From assembly GCA_021776335.1 (NCBI GenBank), contig JAJFGB010000001.1, positions 1 through 64,000 on the forward strand: a stretch of DNA of 64,000 nt, read 5' to 3'. The stretch is from Hyphococcus sp. (GTDB lineage: Bacteria; Pseudomonadota; Alphaproteobacteria; Caulobacterales; Parvularculaceae). Under the pieces are notes generated by a model that worked only from the letters and a program-made list of their open reading frames with translations, was not told the origin of the DNA and did no database searches. This document shows, in pieces, positions 1 to 8,937 of this stretch (its first letter is position 1; every line of letters starts with the position of its first letter). Both the position numbers and the translations under genes were made by a program.

Positions 1-3000
1 TACAATAACGCGTCCCGATGGATAGAACACATCTTTGATGCGCCCATCAGCCAAATAGGTGTATCTCAGGTCGTAGGATTGATTGCCTGACGGCCCGGCA
101 ATGGTTTTCGTTTCTTCAGAGATCCGGCCGTAAATGTCATAAATATAGTCCGTCGTGACGCCGCCATCACTGATCGAGGTCAGCCGTCCAATGCCTTCAT
201 TGCGCGCCGGTATTGTTGAATCATAGCTGTATGTGCGCGTTGCGCCGGGGCTGCCGGTAAAACTCTCGGAGGTGATCCGTCCTGCCGCATCATAGGTGCT
301 GGTCGTGATTTGTCCGCGCGCATCGGTCATTTCGGTCAACAGCCCGCGTTCATCATAGACATATTCTGTGACGCCGCTGTCAGGGCTGTCGGTTTCGATG
401 ATGTCGCCCCAGCCATTGCGGACATAAGTGGTGGAGAGGTTTTCCGCATCTTCGACCTCATCCGTTGCGCCGTCAGAGCGAAGGGTCGTAGCGGTAACTC
501 CGCCATCGGGGTCGGTTTCCGAGATCAATCGGTTGAGCGCATCAAATCCATAAGAGAAGGTTTCGCTGCGCGGATCGGTGACGGCCGTCAGATTATCATT
601 GCGGTCATAATCAAAATCAGCGGTCTGACCCGCCGCGCCGATGGATTTGAGCATCCGCCCAAGCTCGTCATATTGAAAATCATGGCTCATGGCGGCAACG
701 CCATTGGTTTTGATGTCTTCCACCTTGGTGACATTTGATAGGAGGTCATAAGTGAACTCGCGCCGTTCACCATTCGCTTCTTCAATCGCGGTCAGGCGCC
801 TTGCATCGTCATATTCGAAAATCGAAAATGGATGATGCGGGAAATCAATCCGCGTGATTTGATTGACTTCGTCATACTCAATTTCGGTAATGGCGACATT
901 GTAATGGCCGGGATTAACAGTGGTTTTGGTCAGCCGGTTCAGCCCGTCATATTCTAGGGTCGTGACCAGCCCGTTAGCATCCTGAATGCTGGTCGGTTGG
1001 CCGACCGCATTTACGGCGGTGATGTCGGTCCGGTGGCCAAGTTCATTGACCACGGCGGCAAGATTACCCGATGCGTCATATTCATAAGTGACCGTGTCTG
1101 ATGCGCCGGGCAATGGCCCGTCCACTGATGTCAGCCGCGCCGGACGGGCGGTCAGAAACGAGCCTGGGGGCGCTGAGTAGCCAAGCACGGCTTCATCGAA
1201 GGCCGCATCGCATAGCGTACTGCCGACATAGGTGCAGCTGAAGGAAAGTTTAACCTGGCGGGCGCCAACCGGCGCCGCCACTGAAAATGTGCGCGCCGTC
1301 CAGACGGCATAGGTTGACGCCGGTGCTGAATGCGGGGCGCCGATGGGCGCCCCGCCGGCGTCAAGAAATGTCAGCGTGCTGAAACCGGGATTGGCGCCGC
1401 CCTGATAGTTCTTTTGCACCCAGGCAAGGTCAAGGGTGACGCCGTTGACGTCCACTGCGCTGTGAATCTCACTCGGCAGGGCGATGGTCTGTTCGGCCTC
1501 ATAACTGGTCAGGACATTTGTCTGACCGGTTAAAGAGCGGCTCCCATTATAAAGGCTCCATCCGGCGATGGGGGCGCCACTCACGGTCACCCAGTTTGGC
1601 AGGCCGAATGCATTAAAATTTGCATTGGGCACGGATAAATTGTCCGAATCCACAATCAATGGAACCGGATCCGCCGCTGCATAGGCATAGGTCCAGCTTC
1701 GCGCATCGCCATTGGTTGAGTAGGGCAGTGTGTGACTGGTTTGGTCGGTCTGCGTCATGCCGGTCAAAAGACCGTTGGCGTCATAGCTATAGGCTGTTTC
1801 AAGCTCCGGCGTGGTGATCAGGGTCGGCCGCGTTAAGGTGGCGTGCCATGTCGTATCGATGGTGCGCGCTTGCGGTGAGCCCGAGCCTTCAACCCGGCGG
1901 GTCTGCAGATTGCGTGCATTATAGAGATAGGTTGTGACATTGCTCTCGGCATCGGTCATTTGCGATGCATAACCTGCGGCGGTGTTGGTGTAGGTCGAAT
2001 TCGATGCGACGCAATTCGTGCTGGCGACGCCATCGACCGATGTCAGGCGGCGGTGGCTGTTGACGATGTCAAAACCATAGATGGTTTGCTTGCCCAGTGC
2101 ATTGGTGACCGTGCGGTCACCCGTTACATCATCATAGCTGAGTGTCACCCGCTCGGCGCCGCCGCTATGTTCGCTTAGAGTCCCCCGGCCATAGATATCA
2201 TAATCCCAGGTCGCATAACGAATGCCGCGCGCATCACTGATCCCGGTCAGCCCGTAACGGTGATTGGTGTTTTCATAGTGATAGTTGGTTACAAAAACCA
2301 CGCTGGCAGCCGTGGTTTTTGTGAATTTGATCAGCCGTTCTGACCCGATCAGGTCGTGGCCACTGACTGTTTCGCGGTCATATTCATAGTCGAGCGTCAC
2401 ACCGTCTGAGGTTTCAATCCGGGTGACGCTGTTATTGTCATAGGTAAAGAACAGACTGCGGCCCAGTGAATCGACAATCTTTTCGATCCTGTGGCTATCG
2501 CCCGCATAATCATAGGAACGGTGATAGCCGTCCGGCCAGTCGATGGTCTTCAGCCGGATATTGACGTTATTACCTGAGGTTAAATCCTCATAGGTCATCA
2601 CGCGCCCATCGCCGAGTGTCAAAACCCAATGGGGCGTTGGCGTTGCATAAAAATCCAGCTCGGCGTCAAATTGCGCGGCGTTAAATTGATGGTCCGCTGC
2701 GTAATTGCCTTTGACGGGAGAGCCGGTGGAGGTCATTTCCTGAACGATGCCGCCCTCCAGCGACAGGTTCATATAATTCCAATCAAGGAACAGCTTCTGC
2801 CAGATCTCGCTCTCATGATCGAACGACCAGCCGACACCTAAACCGCGTTTGCCTTCACTTGCCTGGCTGCTGCGATAGGTGCGTGAGATTTCAAAGGGTC
2901 GCGGGCCGGGAATGACATAGTCCACAACACGCTCGACCTTGTCGCCGGTAGCGATGTCAATCGGATTGCCTGCGAGGAGCTCGCATTTGTTACACGGTTT

Positions 3001-3411
3001 TTCCGGCGCCGGAACGCACCGTAATCCATGGGCTGCCAGTCCAGCTTCGCATTCAAGGTGGGCGGTGCCGCCCGTGCCCGCGCCGCCATTGGAATTTGAA
3101 AGCCCGCCGGCTGAATTGACGTGCCAGCAGCTGATACGAATTGGGGTTGCGCTGGAACCATTTGGTCCAAGCGGCCCAGTGCCATTTTCGGCGCGCCAGC
3201 TATGCTCACAAGCCGCGTCTCGGGATGTAAATAGGGGATTTGTATGGCCTGACGGCACGACAGGTCGCCAGCCAGAAGTCAGCTGGGCGGCCGCCGGCGT
3301 TGAGAAACTGACGGCGACAAGAAGCACAAGCCCAAGAAGCATTGAAAGCGGAATGCAATTTATGTGGGAAGATATTTTACCAGCAACACCAAAATAATTT
3401 TGAAAGTACAT
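1..3411 (-). CDS. RHS/YD-repeat secreted protein (3' end beyond window)
   Basis: The frame is open from the ATG at 3411 to the left edge (1,137 codons, no stop), so the C-terminal toxin or core region is not visible. GGGGAG lies 5 nt before the ATG. A long-n-region signal peptide ends near AAAQ (residue 43). Around residues 145-180 is the segment GNPIDIATGDKVE followed by a DY..PGPRPFEISRTYRSS stretch, typical of the DUF6531 start of RHS proteins. YD repeats such as YDGLNRLT, FDYDRNDNLTAVTD and YDIYGRISEE follow. Roughly residues 590-750 (positions 1150-1640) are not YD repeats: they look like a beta-sandwich insertion (FSCTYVGSTLCDAAFDEAVL). RHS proteins form cocoon-like shells that carry polymorphic toxins or adhesins; which applies here cannot be told without the C-terminus. 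Confidence 0.93.
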   Translation of the reverse strand, partial: MYFQNYFGVAGKISSHINCIPLSMLLGLVLLVAVSFSTPAAAQLTSGWRPVVPSGHTNPLFTSRDAACEHSWRAENGTGPLGPNGSSATPIRISCWHVNSAGGLSNSNGGAGTGGTAHLECEAGLAAHGLRCVPAPEKPCNKCELLAGNPIDIATGDKVERVVDYVIPGPRPFEISRTYRSSQASEGKRGLGVGWSFDHESEIWQKLFLDWNYMNLSLEGGIVQEMTSTGSPVKGNYAADHQFNAAQFDAELDFYATPTPHWVLTLGDGRVMTYEDLTSGNNVNIRLKTIDWPDGYHRSYDYAGDSHRIEKIVDSLGRSLFFTYDNNSVTRIETSDGVTLDYEYDRETVSGHDLIGSERLIKFTKTTAASVVFVTNYHYENTNHRYGLTGISDARGIRYATWDYDIYGRGTLSEHSGGAERVTLSYDDVTGDRTVTNALGKQTIYGFDIVNSHRRLTSVDGVASTNCVASNSTYTNTAAGYASQMTDAESNVTTYLYNARNLQTRRVEGSGSPQARTIDTTWHATLTRPTLITTPELETAYSYDANGLLTGMTQTDQTSHTLPYSTNGDARSWTYAYAAADPVPLIVDSDNLSVPNANFNAFGLPNWVTVSGAPIAGWSLYNGSRSLTGQTNVLTSYEAEQTIALPSEIHSAVDVNGVTLDLAWVQKNYQGGANPGFSTLTFLDAGGAPIGAPHSAPASTYAVWTARTFSVAAPVGARQVKLSFSCTYVGSTLCDAAFDEAVLGYSAPPGSFLTARPARLTSVDGPLPGASDTVTYEYDASGNLAAVVNELGHRTDITAVNAVGQPTSIQDANGLVTTLEYDGLNRLTKTTVNPGHYNVAITEIEYDEVNQITRIDFPHHPFSIFEYDDARRLTAIEEANGERREFTYDLLSNVTKVEDIKTNGVAAMSHDFQYDELGRMLKSIGAAGQTADFDYDRNDNLTAVTDPRSETFSYGFDALNRLISETDPDGGVTATTLRSDGATDEVEDAENLSTTYVRNGWGDIIETDSPDSGVTEYVYDERGLLTEMTDARGQITTSTYDAAGRITSESFTGSPGATRTYSYDSTIPARNEGIGRLTSISDGGVTTDYIYDIYGRISEETKTIAGPSGNQSYDLRYTYLADGRIKDVFYPSGRVIV

Positions 3412-3720
3412 AAGATCTCCCCAATGAAACCAAAAACACATGGTTAATTTATGGTTAACGCGGCAATATGCGAATGCGTCGTTTCTTGAGTCAAGAAAAC
3501 CAATTCGGAAATTGGCGATTGAGGAAAAAGAAGATCAAATCTGTCGCAGTCATTACTGTCGTTGTTGCAAATACTGAACACAGGCAGCTCCGCCGAAGAC
3601 ATCAATCATTTTATTGATGCAGCTCAATGCGCCTGCAAAAATCTGTCCGCATAAGGGAGGCGGTGACACAGTTGCTGCGAATTCGTTTGGTGGTATCGAA
3701 ACGGCAAGGCGGAATCCGAC
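3412..3720. other. Intergenic region between divergent RHS and flavodoxin-like genes
   Basis: 309 bases with no convincing gene. A short direct repeat ATGGTTAA occurs twice about 12 bases apart near 3440-3458. The promoters of both divergent genes must lie here, but I cannot assign -35/-10 boxes with confidence. Confidence 0.5.
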
Positions 3721-4242
3721 ATGAACGGCGCCATTTTTTTCTCAGGCCAATATGGCAGCACCGCCCAATATGCTGGCTGGATCAGCGACGCGACCGGTTT
3801 GCCGGTGTTTGATGTGAAACATGCAGATGCTGACCCGTCGAAATTCGACTTTCTGATTCTTGGCAGCTCGGTGATCACCTATAATCTGACCATCAGCAAA
3901 TGGGTAAAACGCAATCTCGCCGGCATTCAAAAAAAGCCAATCGTTCTCTTTACCGTTTCCGGCGCCCCGGCCGGGCCAAAGCTTGACGGTTGGGTCGCCG
4001 ACAGCTTGGCCGAGATCCCGATGTCGAAAATGCGCCATGTTGCATTGCGCGGCAGAATGAATCCAAAGACACTCGGCTGGTGGACCCGGATGATTTTGAT
4101 CATGGGCGCCATGAAAAACAGGGATCCCCAAGCCCGGAAAGAAGAATTGGCGGGATTTGATTACATGGACAAATCCGGCATTGAGCCGATTACGAAGATG
4201 GTTCAGCAACTCCAGTCAAATGAGGCGCCGGTTTTTCAGTAG
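3721..4242 (+). CDS. Flavodoxin-domain protein (HemG/flavodoxin_5-like)
   Basis: The protein has 173 residues and no signal peptide. The N-terminus gives beta-1 and the FMN phosphate loop (IFFSGQYGSTAQYAGWI), then the second flavodoxin strand (FDFLILGSSVITYNLT) and a third (KPIVLFTVSGAP). This layout fits the flavodoxin_5 family, which includes the menaquinone-dependent protoporphyrinogen oxidase HemG. The length is close to HemG (about 180). A cytosolic or membrane-associated FMN redox role is inferred; no haem genes adjoin it. The start has only a weak ribosome binding site (GGAAT). Confidence 0.75.
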   Translation: MNGAIFFSGQYGSTAQYAGWISDATGLPVFDVKHADADPSKFDFLILGSSVITYNLTISKWVKRNLAGIQKKPIVLFTVSGAPAGPKLDGWVADSLAEIPMSKMRHVALRGRMNPKTLGWWTRMILIMGAMKNRDPQARKEELAGFDYMDKSGIEPITKMVQQLQSNEAPVFQ

Positions 4243-4251
4243 CTGGTTAGA

Positions 4252-4304
4252 CAATATCTTGACCGCCTTCGCGTGCGCTAATCAATATTTTGACGGCCTT
4301 CGCG
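4252..4304. repeat. Imperfect 22-bp tandem direct repeat
   Basis: Two 22-base copies, 4252-4273 and 4283-4304, differ at two positions and start 31 bases apart. Each has the form CAATAT(C/T)TTGAC(C/G)GCC followed by TTCGCG. They sit between the stop of the flavodoxin-like gene and the stop of the convergent LysR gene. The origin is unknown; a local duplication is the simplest reading. Confidence 0.7.
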
Positions 4305-4323
4305 GTCGGGGAAGGGCAAATGG

Positions 4324-5214
4324 CTACACGGCGCCATTGATGGAGCGCTTTAATTCAGCGATGAATTTGGTCAGCAGATAATTCTCCGGTTCTTTTTTGT
4401 ATAGAACGCGCCACTCTCTATAGAGGCCCCTTTTGCCGAGCCGCACCCGGATCAATCCCCGCATATGTTGTTTGTCCAGCACCCACCCCGCGAGAGAACC
4501 AACACCAATTCCTGCACGGACGAGTTCTAAAATCCCTTCGGTCAACGGCACGCTGGAAATATGGGCTGGCGTTACTTTTGCCGGTGTCAGAAAATCATCG
4601 ATGAGCGGTGATGCATCTGCGGAATATAAAATCAGTTTCTCATTCGCTATTTGGCGCGGCGTTACATAAACGCGATCAGCGAGGCTATGTGTTTCCGGCA
4701 ATACAGCAAATATTTCATCTTTTAGAACAATGGCGCTGGCCAGCCCGGCATTTTTCGGTTCTTCAGTCGTCAGCGCGAGATCAATCTTCCCTTTATTGAG
4801 CGCCGCCAATGGTTTTTGCGTTGCCGCGACAACGATCTCGACATCGAGGCCCGGAAATTCTGATCGAAGATTTTTGATGATCTCGGGCAGCCATTGATAG
4901 GTCGTGTAACATTGCGTGCTGATGCGCAGCACAGACTGTTCAACGCCGCCAATCCTCGCGACGTCTGTCTTTAAGCTGGAGATTTCGTCTTCGATGGTGC
5001 GGGCGGCAGCTAATACGCGTCTGCCCGCCGGCGTCAGATGCAGTTTTCTGCCCTCGCGGGTGAATACGCTTGTATTGAGTTCACGTTCCACGCGCGCCAA
5101 CCGGTAACTCAACGCGGGCTGCGACAGGTTGAGCTTTTCGGCGGCGGCCGTAAGGCTGCCGCATTCCGCAATGGCGACGAGAAAATCGAGTTTTGCCAGA
5201 TCAGAAGATGCCAT
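4324..5214 (-). CDS. LysR-family transcriptional regulator (MetR-like effector domain)
   Basis: The protein has 296 residues, the normal LysR length. The N-terminal winged helix-turn-helix (LDFLVAIAECGSLTAAAEKL, then NLSQPALSYRLARVERELN) covers about residues 8-50, with the usual linker helix next. A two-lobed periplasmic-binding-like effector domain fills the rest. The start of the effector domain (LRISTQCYTTYQWLPEII) resembles MetR, whose corresponding segment reads ECHTCFQWL, but no methionine gene adjoins. It is transcribed divergently from the metallo-hydrolase gene at 5342 across a 127-bp gap, so that gene and its own promoter are the likely targets. Confidence 0.9.
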   Translation of the reverse strand: MASSDLAKLDFLVAIAECGSLTAAAEKLNLSQPALSYRLARVERELNTSVFTREGRKLHLTPAGRRVLAAARTIEDEISSLKTDVARIGGVEQSVLRISTQCYTTYQWLPEIIKNLRSEFPGLDVEIVVAATQKPLAALNKGKIDLALTTEEPKNAGLASAIVLKDEIFAVLPETHSLADRVYVTPRQIANEKLILYSADASPLIDDFLTPAKVTPAHISSVPLTEGILELVRAGIGVGSLAGWVLDKQHMRGLIRVRLGKRGLYREWRVLYKKEPENYLLTKFIAELKRSINGAV

Positions 5215-5215
5215 A

Positions 5216-5233
5216 AAGAATTCTTATAGGAAT
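5216..5233. promoter_or_regulatory. Candidate LysR operator in divergent promoter region
   Basis: A perfect 10-bp palindrome AAGAATTCTT (5216-5225) overlaps an inverted repeat ATTC-N6-GAAT (5220-5233). It lies just upstream of the LysR start and in the gap shared with the metallo-hydrolase gene. LysR boxes are usually short interrupted palindromes of this kind, so autoregulation is plausible. This is inferred from position and symmetry only. Confidence 0.4.
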
Positions 5234-5341
5234 AAAAGAATAAATCAATTGGACTGATGGATGGCAAATTGATAGTGCTCGCTTCTGCCGGCGGCAAGGC
5301 AACACCCGTCGCTGTCGTCATGAACAAGCGGATGGAATCTC

Positions 5342-6166
5342 ATGAAAAGCTTGAACCTCAAATCCAAGATGTTGAGTCTTCTTATTATGTCATTGGCGCT
5401 TTTCGTTGGCGCCGGGGCCGGCCATGCGAACGGGCCGACCGTGGAGCGGCTTACCTGGGCTGGCGTCAAACTGGTTTTGGAAGACACGACGGTTTTCATT
5501 GATGCGGTGGGGACTGATCTTTGGGATGGTAACGCGCCCGAAGGACTGGCGCCGGTGACAACAGATACAAGGCGCAATTATGCGCTGATTACACATGCCC
5601 ATAATGATCATTTTGATGCGGCTGCATTGAAGGCGCTTCTGGGCGAACGCGGCTATGTTATTTGCCATGAGTCGATCGCTGCCTATGTTGCGTCGCGAGG
5701 TCTGCGGGTGATCCCGGCTAAAACCTTTCACCCGGTTGAGCGGGGCGGTTTTTTGTTTACCGCAGTGCCCGCAAATGACGGCTTCGGCAGCGAGCAGGTG
5801 AGTTGGGTGGTTTCAGCCGGCGGAAAGCGAATGTTTCACGGCGGCGACACGCTTTGGCACGGGCAGTTTGAGACAATCGGCGCGCAATTGGGGCCAATTG
5901 ATATTGCATTTTTGCCGATCAACGGCGCAAAGGTCACGCGCGACCCAATGCCGGAAACGCCTGCTGTCTTAACGCCGGTGCAGGCCGTTGATGCTGCGCT
6001 TCTTCTTGGCGCCAAATTGCTGGTCCCGATTCATTTTGGCTGGCGCGATCCCGGGCAATATGAGGAGGTTGATAGGCCGCTTGAGACATTGAAGGCGGTC
6101 GCGGAAAGGCGTGGTCAGGCTGTCAAACATTTATCGCCGGGCGCCGTTCTAACCGGGTTGAATTGA
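5342..6166 (+). CDS. Secreted MBL-fold metallo-hydrolase (UlaG-like)
   Basis: The protein has 274 residues with an N-terminal signal peptide (hydrophobic LSLLIMSLALFVGAGAGHA). It carries the metallo-beta-lactamase metal motif THAHNDHFD (about residue 82), followed by GGDTLWHG and a final PIHFGW. This arrangement fits the UlaG/AttM-like branch of the superfamily with hydrolase activity on unknown substrates, not a classical beta-lactamase. The intergenic spacing to the MOSC gene is 6 bp, so the two are probably co-transcribed. LysR control from 4324-5214 is likely from the divergent layout. Confidence 0.85.
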   Translation: MKSLNLKSKMLSLLIMSLALFVGAGAGHANGPTVERLTWAGVKLVLEDTTVFIDAVGTDLWDGNAPEGLAPVTTDTRRNYALITHAHNDHFDAAALKALLGERGYVICHESIAAYVASRGLRVIPAKTFHPVERGGFLFTAVPANDGFGSEQVSWVVSAGGKRMFHGGDTLWHGQFETIGAQLGPIDIAFLPINGAKVTRDPMPETPAVLTPVQAVDAALLLGAKLLVPIHFGWRDPGQYEEVDRPLETLKAVAERRGQAVKHLSPGAVLTGLN

Positions 6167-6172
6167 AAGCTG

Positions 6173-6823
6173 ATGCTGTCGGAAATCCTGCAGGTTTGTG
6201 TCGGGCGCCCCAGAGAAATCAGCTTCGAAGGAAAGCCGGTCACCACAAGCATATTTAAATCGCCTGTTAATGGAGAGGTTTTCGCCGCTTACTCAAACCT
6301 CGACGGAGACCGTCAGGCGGATTTGACCGTTCATGGCGGGCGCGACAAAGCGATCTATGTCTATTCCCAGGATTATTACGCGCTTTGGGCCAGCGACCTT
6401 AATGTGCCGGTGCTTGAGCCCGCGCAGTTTGGCGAGAACCTTACCGTTAGCGGTTGTCAGGATGCCGACATCATCATTGGGGATCGCTACCGAATGGGAA
6501 GCGCTGAGGTCGTTGTTACGCAACCGCGCATACCGTGCTTTAAACTTGGCGTTCGTTTCAACAACAAGCTGCTGCCAAAGTTGTTTTGGGAAAAGGGGCG
6601 GCTCGGATTTTACCTACGCGTAACAAAAGAGGGCGTGCTGAAAAGCGGCGATGCTATAGAGTTGTTGGAGAGACCAAAACACAACATTTCGGTTTGGGAT
6701 CTGTGGCGAACTGTCATTGAAGAGGACCGTCCCGGCGCAGCCAGAGCGCTAAACGATCTTGCTCATATTGACGATGGCTGGAAGAAACGGCTTAAGATTG
6801 CAGCATCGAAACCCGGGACATGA
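6173..6823 (+). CDS. MOSC domain-containing protein (YiiM-like)
   Basis: The protein has 216 residues. It shows the MOSC core with DLTVHGGRDKAIYVYS, the FGENLTVSG motif and the conserved cysteine in QPRIPCFKLG. The C-terminal helical extension (NISVWDLWRTV) matches the YiiM branch. MOSC proteins handle molybdenum cofactor sulfur transfer; YiiM-type proteins help reduce N-hydroxylated bases and other N-hydroxy compounds. It begins 6 bp after the metallo-hydrolase gene and is probably in the same operon. Confidence 0.88.
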   Translation: MLSEILQVCVGRPREISFEGKPVTTSIFKSPVNGEVFAAYSNLDGDRQADLTVHGGRDKAIYVYSQDYYALWASDLNVPVLEPAQFGENLTVSGCQDADIIIGDRYRMGSAEVVVTQPRIPCFKLGVRFNNKLLPKLFWEKGRLGFYLRVTKEGVLKSGDAIELLERPKHNISVWDLWRTVIEEDRPGAARALNDLAHIDDGWKKRLKIAASKPGT

Positions 6824-6872
6824 AATCTCATGAGGCGGGGATTGGCGCGCTAATACAAAAGCGAGGTTTAAA

Positions 6873-7187
6873 TTGAGCGAAACAAGAGCGACACGCATCC
6901 ATATCGCGGTTGGCGTTTCCGATCTCGAGGCGTCGAAAGAGCATTATTCAAAAATTTTGCGGCACAACCCCACACGCGTGGCGGAAGACCAGATAGACTG
7001 GATTCTTGATGACCCGCACATCAATTTTTCTATTTTTCATAATCCGGACCGCCCCATTGGCATCGAACATATGGGGCTGGATTTTCCACGGTCTGAGTTG
7101 GCGAAAGCAGTCACCGAGTATGGCGGCGAGGATGTTATCATGGATCCGGACAACATTCGGTTCGAATTATTTTCATCGGACAAGTAA
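6873..7187 (+). CDS. VOC-family (glyoxalase-fold) protein, TTG start
   Basis: The protein has 104 residues and reads IAVGVSDLEASKEHYSKIL at the N-terminus and GGEDVIMDPDNIRFELFS at the C-terminus, a single beta-alpha-beta-beta-beta module pair of the vicinal oxygen chelate fold. It is somewhat like the ArsI/CadI subgroup but shorter. The start codon is TTG at 6873, preceded by GCGAGG at 6861-6866. No ATG is available before the conserved strand. The substrate is unknown. Confidence 0.75.
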   Translation: MSETRATRIHIAVGVSDLEASKEHYSKILRHNPTRVAEDQIDWILDDPHINFSIFHNPDRPIGIEHMGLDFPRSELAKAVTEYGGEDVIMDPDNIRFELFSSDK

Positions 7188-7228
7188 GCGGTTCGTAAGT
7201 TCGCGGCGCTTGCCGGCAACCTGCTTCG

Positions 7229-8440
7229 CTACTCAACATCTTCGACAGCGGCAAAAAAACCACCGGAGGCAAATTGCCCGTTGCGCACGCGCACCATGAT
7301 CTGGTTTGTTCCTTTTTTGAGCGCAATGCGGGTGCGGTCGCCTGCATGTTCAGGGTTTTCCGTGAAATCATACCAGGCGTTCCAGGGATATCCCGGTCCT
7401 GAAACATAACCTTGCCGATAAACGAAGCTGTGGAATTTGCCATTCACGAATAAAGAGAGTTCGTCCACGGTGCTGAAATGCAAAATGACGTCCTTGTCTT
7501 CATCCGCGTGGATCAACGTCCGGAAATACCCAATGGACTCTTCTCCAAGATAATGGGTGAGCCTGCCGGTAATGACTGCGCCGCGTCCATCGGTTTCAAA
7601 AGGGCGCCATTGGAGCTGCCCATATTTTTCATCGGCAACGATCTTCTTTGCGTGTGTTGATCGCTCGATAGCCGTCGAGGCGCCTGCGAGCGGCCCGATG
7701 GCTTCCCATTCGGCAACCATTTTATCTTTATAAGAAGGCGGGGCAGGAATTGGCGGGCCGTCATAGGAAAAATCACTGATCGACTGAGCGCGAATATTAT
7801 CAAGCCAAACCGGCGTGCCGGCGATCCGCGGTTTGAAACCGATCAGGCCGCCCTCGCGTTCATAGTGCGGAAAGATCAGCTTGGGCGTATCGACATCGCC
7901 CACATAGAAATGAACAACGGGTCCTTTTACTTCCACCCGGAATTTATGCCACTGACCGGTCTTTACCGCATCGTCGCCGGTGATGTTGGTTCGGTACTCT
8001 TCGTAGAGCAATCGTGATGCATTACCGTCGCGCCACGGATTGACCCGCAAATAACTGCCATCGCCTTTTAGATAGATGCTGCCAAAGTCTGTGCGCTCCG
8101 CTGTGGCGCCGAAATTATAGACGAGACCCAGATAGGCTGATCTTTCGGTTGGGAACCGAAATTCGCCCTCAATGCGGACGGCGCCCCATTGATCGGACCC
8201 CTTGATCAGCGCATAGGCGAGGCCTGCAGGGCTTAGTTCCAAAACTTTCCCATGGGTCTCGTCGCCAGCGTCAACAAGTTGAAAAGCCTGCTCCTCAAAT
8301 AGCTGCCATCGGGAGAGATCGTGTTCGAAATCCTCTTCGAACACGGGGGCATCCATCTGGGCGGCAACGTTGGCTGATAGCGTCGCCCACAGGAACAACG
8401 TGCTCGTACATAATATGAGCGCCCGGATGTGTTTTTGCAT
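7229..8440 (-). CDS. Secreted two-domain beta-sandwich protein (LamG/DUF1080-like plus galactose-binding-like)
   Basis: The protein has 403 residues with a signal peptide ending near ANVAAQ. Residues 35-210 start with a typical LamG/concanavalin-type strand (FEEDFEHDLSRWQL) and end with VWLDNIRAQSI, similar to DUF1080-like sugar-binding modules. After a proline-rich linker (PPIPAPPSY), the C-terminal half has LFVNGKFHSF and GTNQIMVRVRNGQ, a signature of galactose-binding-like jelly-roll domains. A periplasmic or outer-membrane carbohydrate-binding role is inferred. No catalytic residues are recognised. Confidence 0.75.
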   Translation of the reverse strand: MQKHIRALILCTSTLFLWATLSANVAAQMDAPVFEEDFEHDLSRWQLFEEQAFQLVDAGDETHGKVLELSPAGLAYALIKGSDQWGAVRIEGEFRFPTERSAYLGLVYNFGATAERTDFGSIYLKGDGSYLRVNPWRDGNASRLLYEEYRTNITGDDAVKTGQWHKFRVEVKGPVVHFYVGDVDTPKLIFPHYEREGGLIGFKPRIAGTPVWLDNIRAQSISDFSYDGPPIPAPPSYKDKMVAEWEAIGPLAGASTAIERSTHAKKIVADEKYGQLQWRPFETDGRGAVITGRLTHYLGEESIGYFRTLIHADEDKDVILHFSTVDELSLFVNGKFHSFVYRQGYVSGPGYPWNAWYDFTENPEHAGDRTRIALKKGTNQIMVRVRNGQFASGGFFAAVEDVE

Positions 8441-8529
8441 ATCGGCGGAGTCCTTTTCTTTCTTTTATGGGAAGGGCAAAACCGGGCGCATGTATTGGAA
8501 AAAAGGGACTCTCTTGCTTTTCTCGCTGG

Positions 8530-8895
8530 CTATGGCCAGCGATGAGCGCTTTCTTCAAAGTTAGACCGGGCCGGGCGGCAAATGCAAATGCCGTGGCCGG
8601 TGGGCGTTTGCATCACTACCCATCGCTTACCTTCGCGCACGCGCTTTGCCCCGAGGTCCTCCAGTCTTTTGACTTCGGCCTCAATGTCATCGGTTTCGAA
8701 ATCGATATGCACACGCGGCTCATGAGGCGCCTTTTGAATGTTGATCTGAATATCCGTTTTCGGCGCCAACAGGTGGAAATGGTCTTCGTGCTTTTCCGCC
8801 TCATAACCGAGCGCCCGGGACCAGAAGTCAACCGCGCCCGATAGATCATCGGTTTGGCAATCGATGGTGATCTCGCCAATTCTGCTTTTATGCAT
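8530..8895 (-). CDS. VOC-family glyoxalase-like protein
   Basis: The protein has 121 residues. It starts with ITIDCQTDDLSGAVDFWSRALGY and ends with GHGICICRP, the pattern of Glyoxalase_6-type VOC proteins, in which a metal or small organic ligand sits between two modules. The central VHIDFETDDIEAEVKRLEDLGA gives the second module. A 7-bp hairpin (8524-8541) overlaps its stop codon but has no T run. It is unrelated in detail to the VOC gene at 6873. Confidence 0.82.
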   Translation of the reverse strand: MHKSRIGEITIDCQTDDLSGAVDFWSRALGYEAEKHEDHFHLLAPKTDIQINIQKAPHEPRVHIDFETDDIEAEVKRLEDLGAKRVREGKRWVVMQTPTGHGICICRPARSNFEESAHRWP

Positions 8896-8937
8896 GTTGT
8901 TTTCCTGAGCTGCATGGTTTCACGCGTAAACGCTATC

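Noticed and set aside
310-738. 142-codon plus-strand frame inside the RHS gene
   Set aside because: The minus-strand YD-repeat frame is open across the whole 3.4 kb and clearly coding.
8524-8541. 7-bp hairpin CGCTGGC-TATG-GCCAGCG as a terminator
   Set aside because: It overlaps the stop codon of the VOC gene and no T run follows on either strand.
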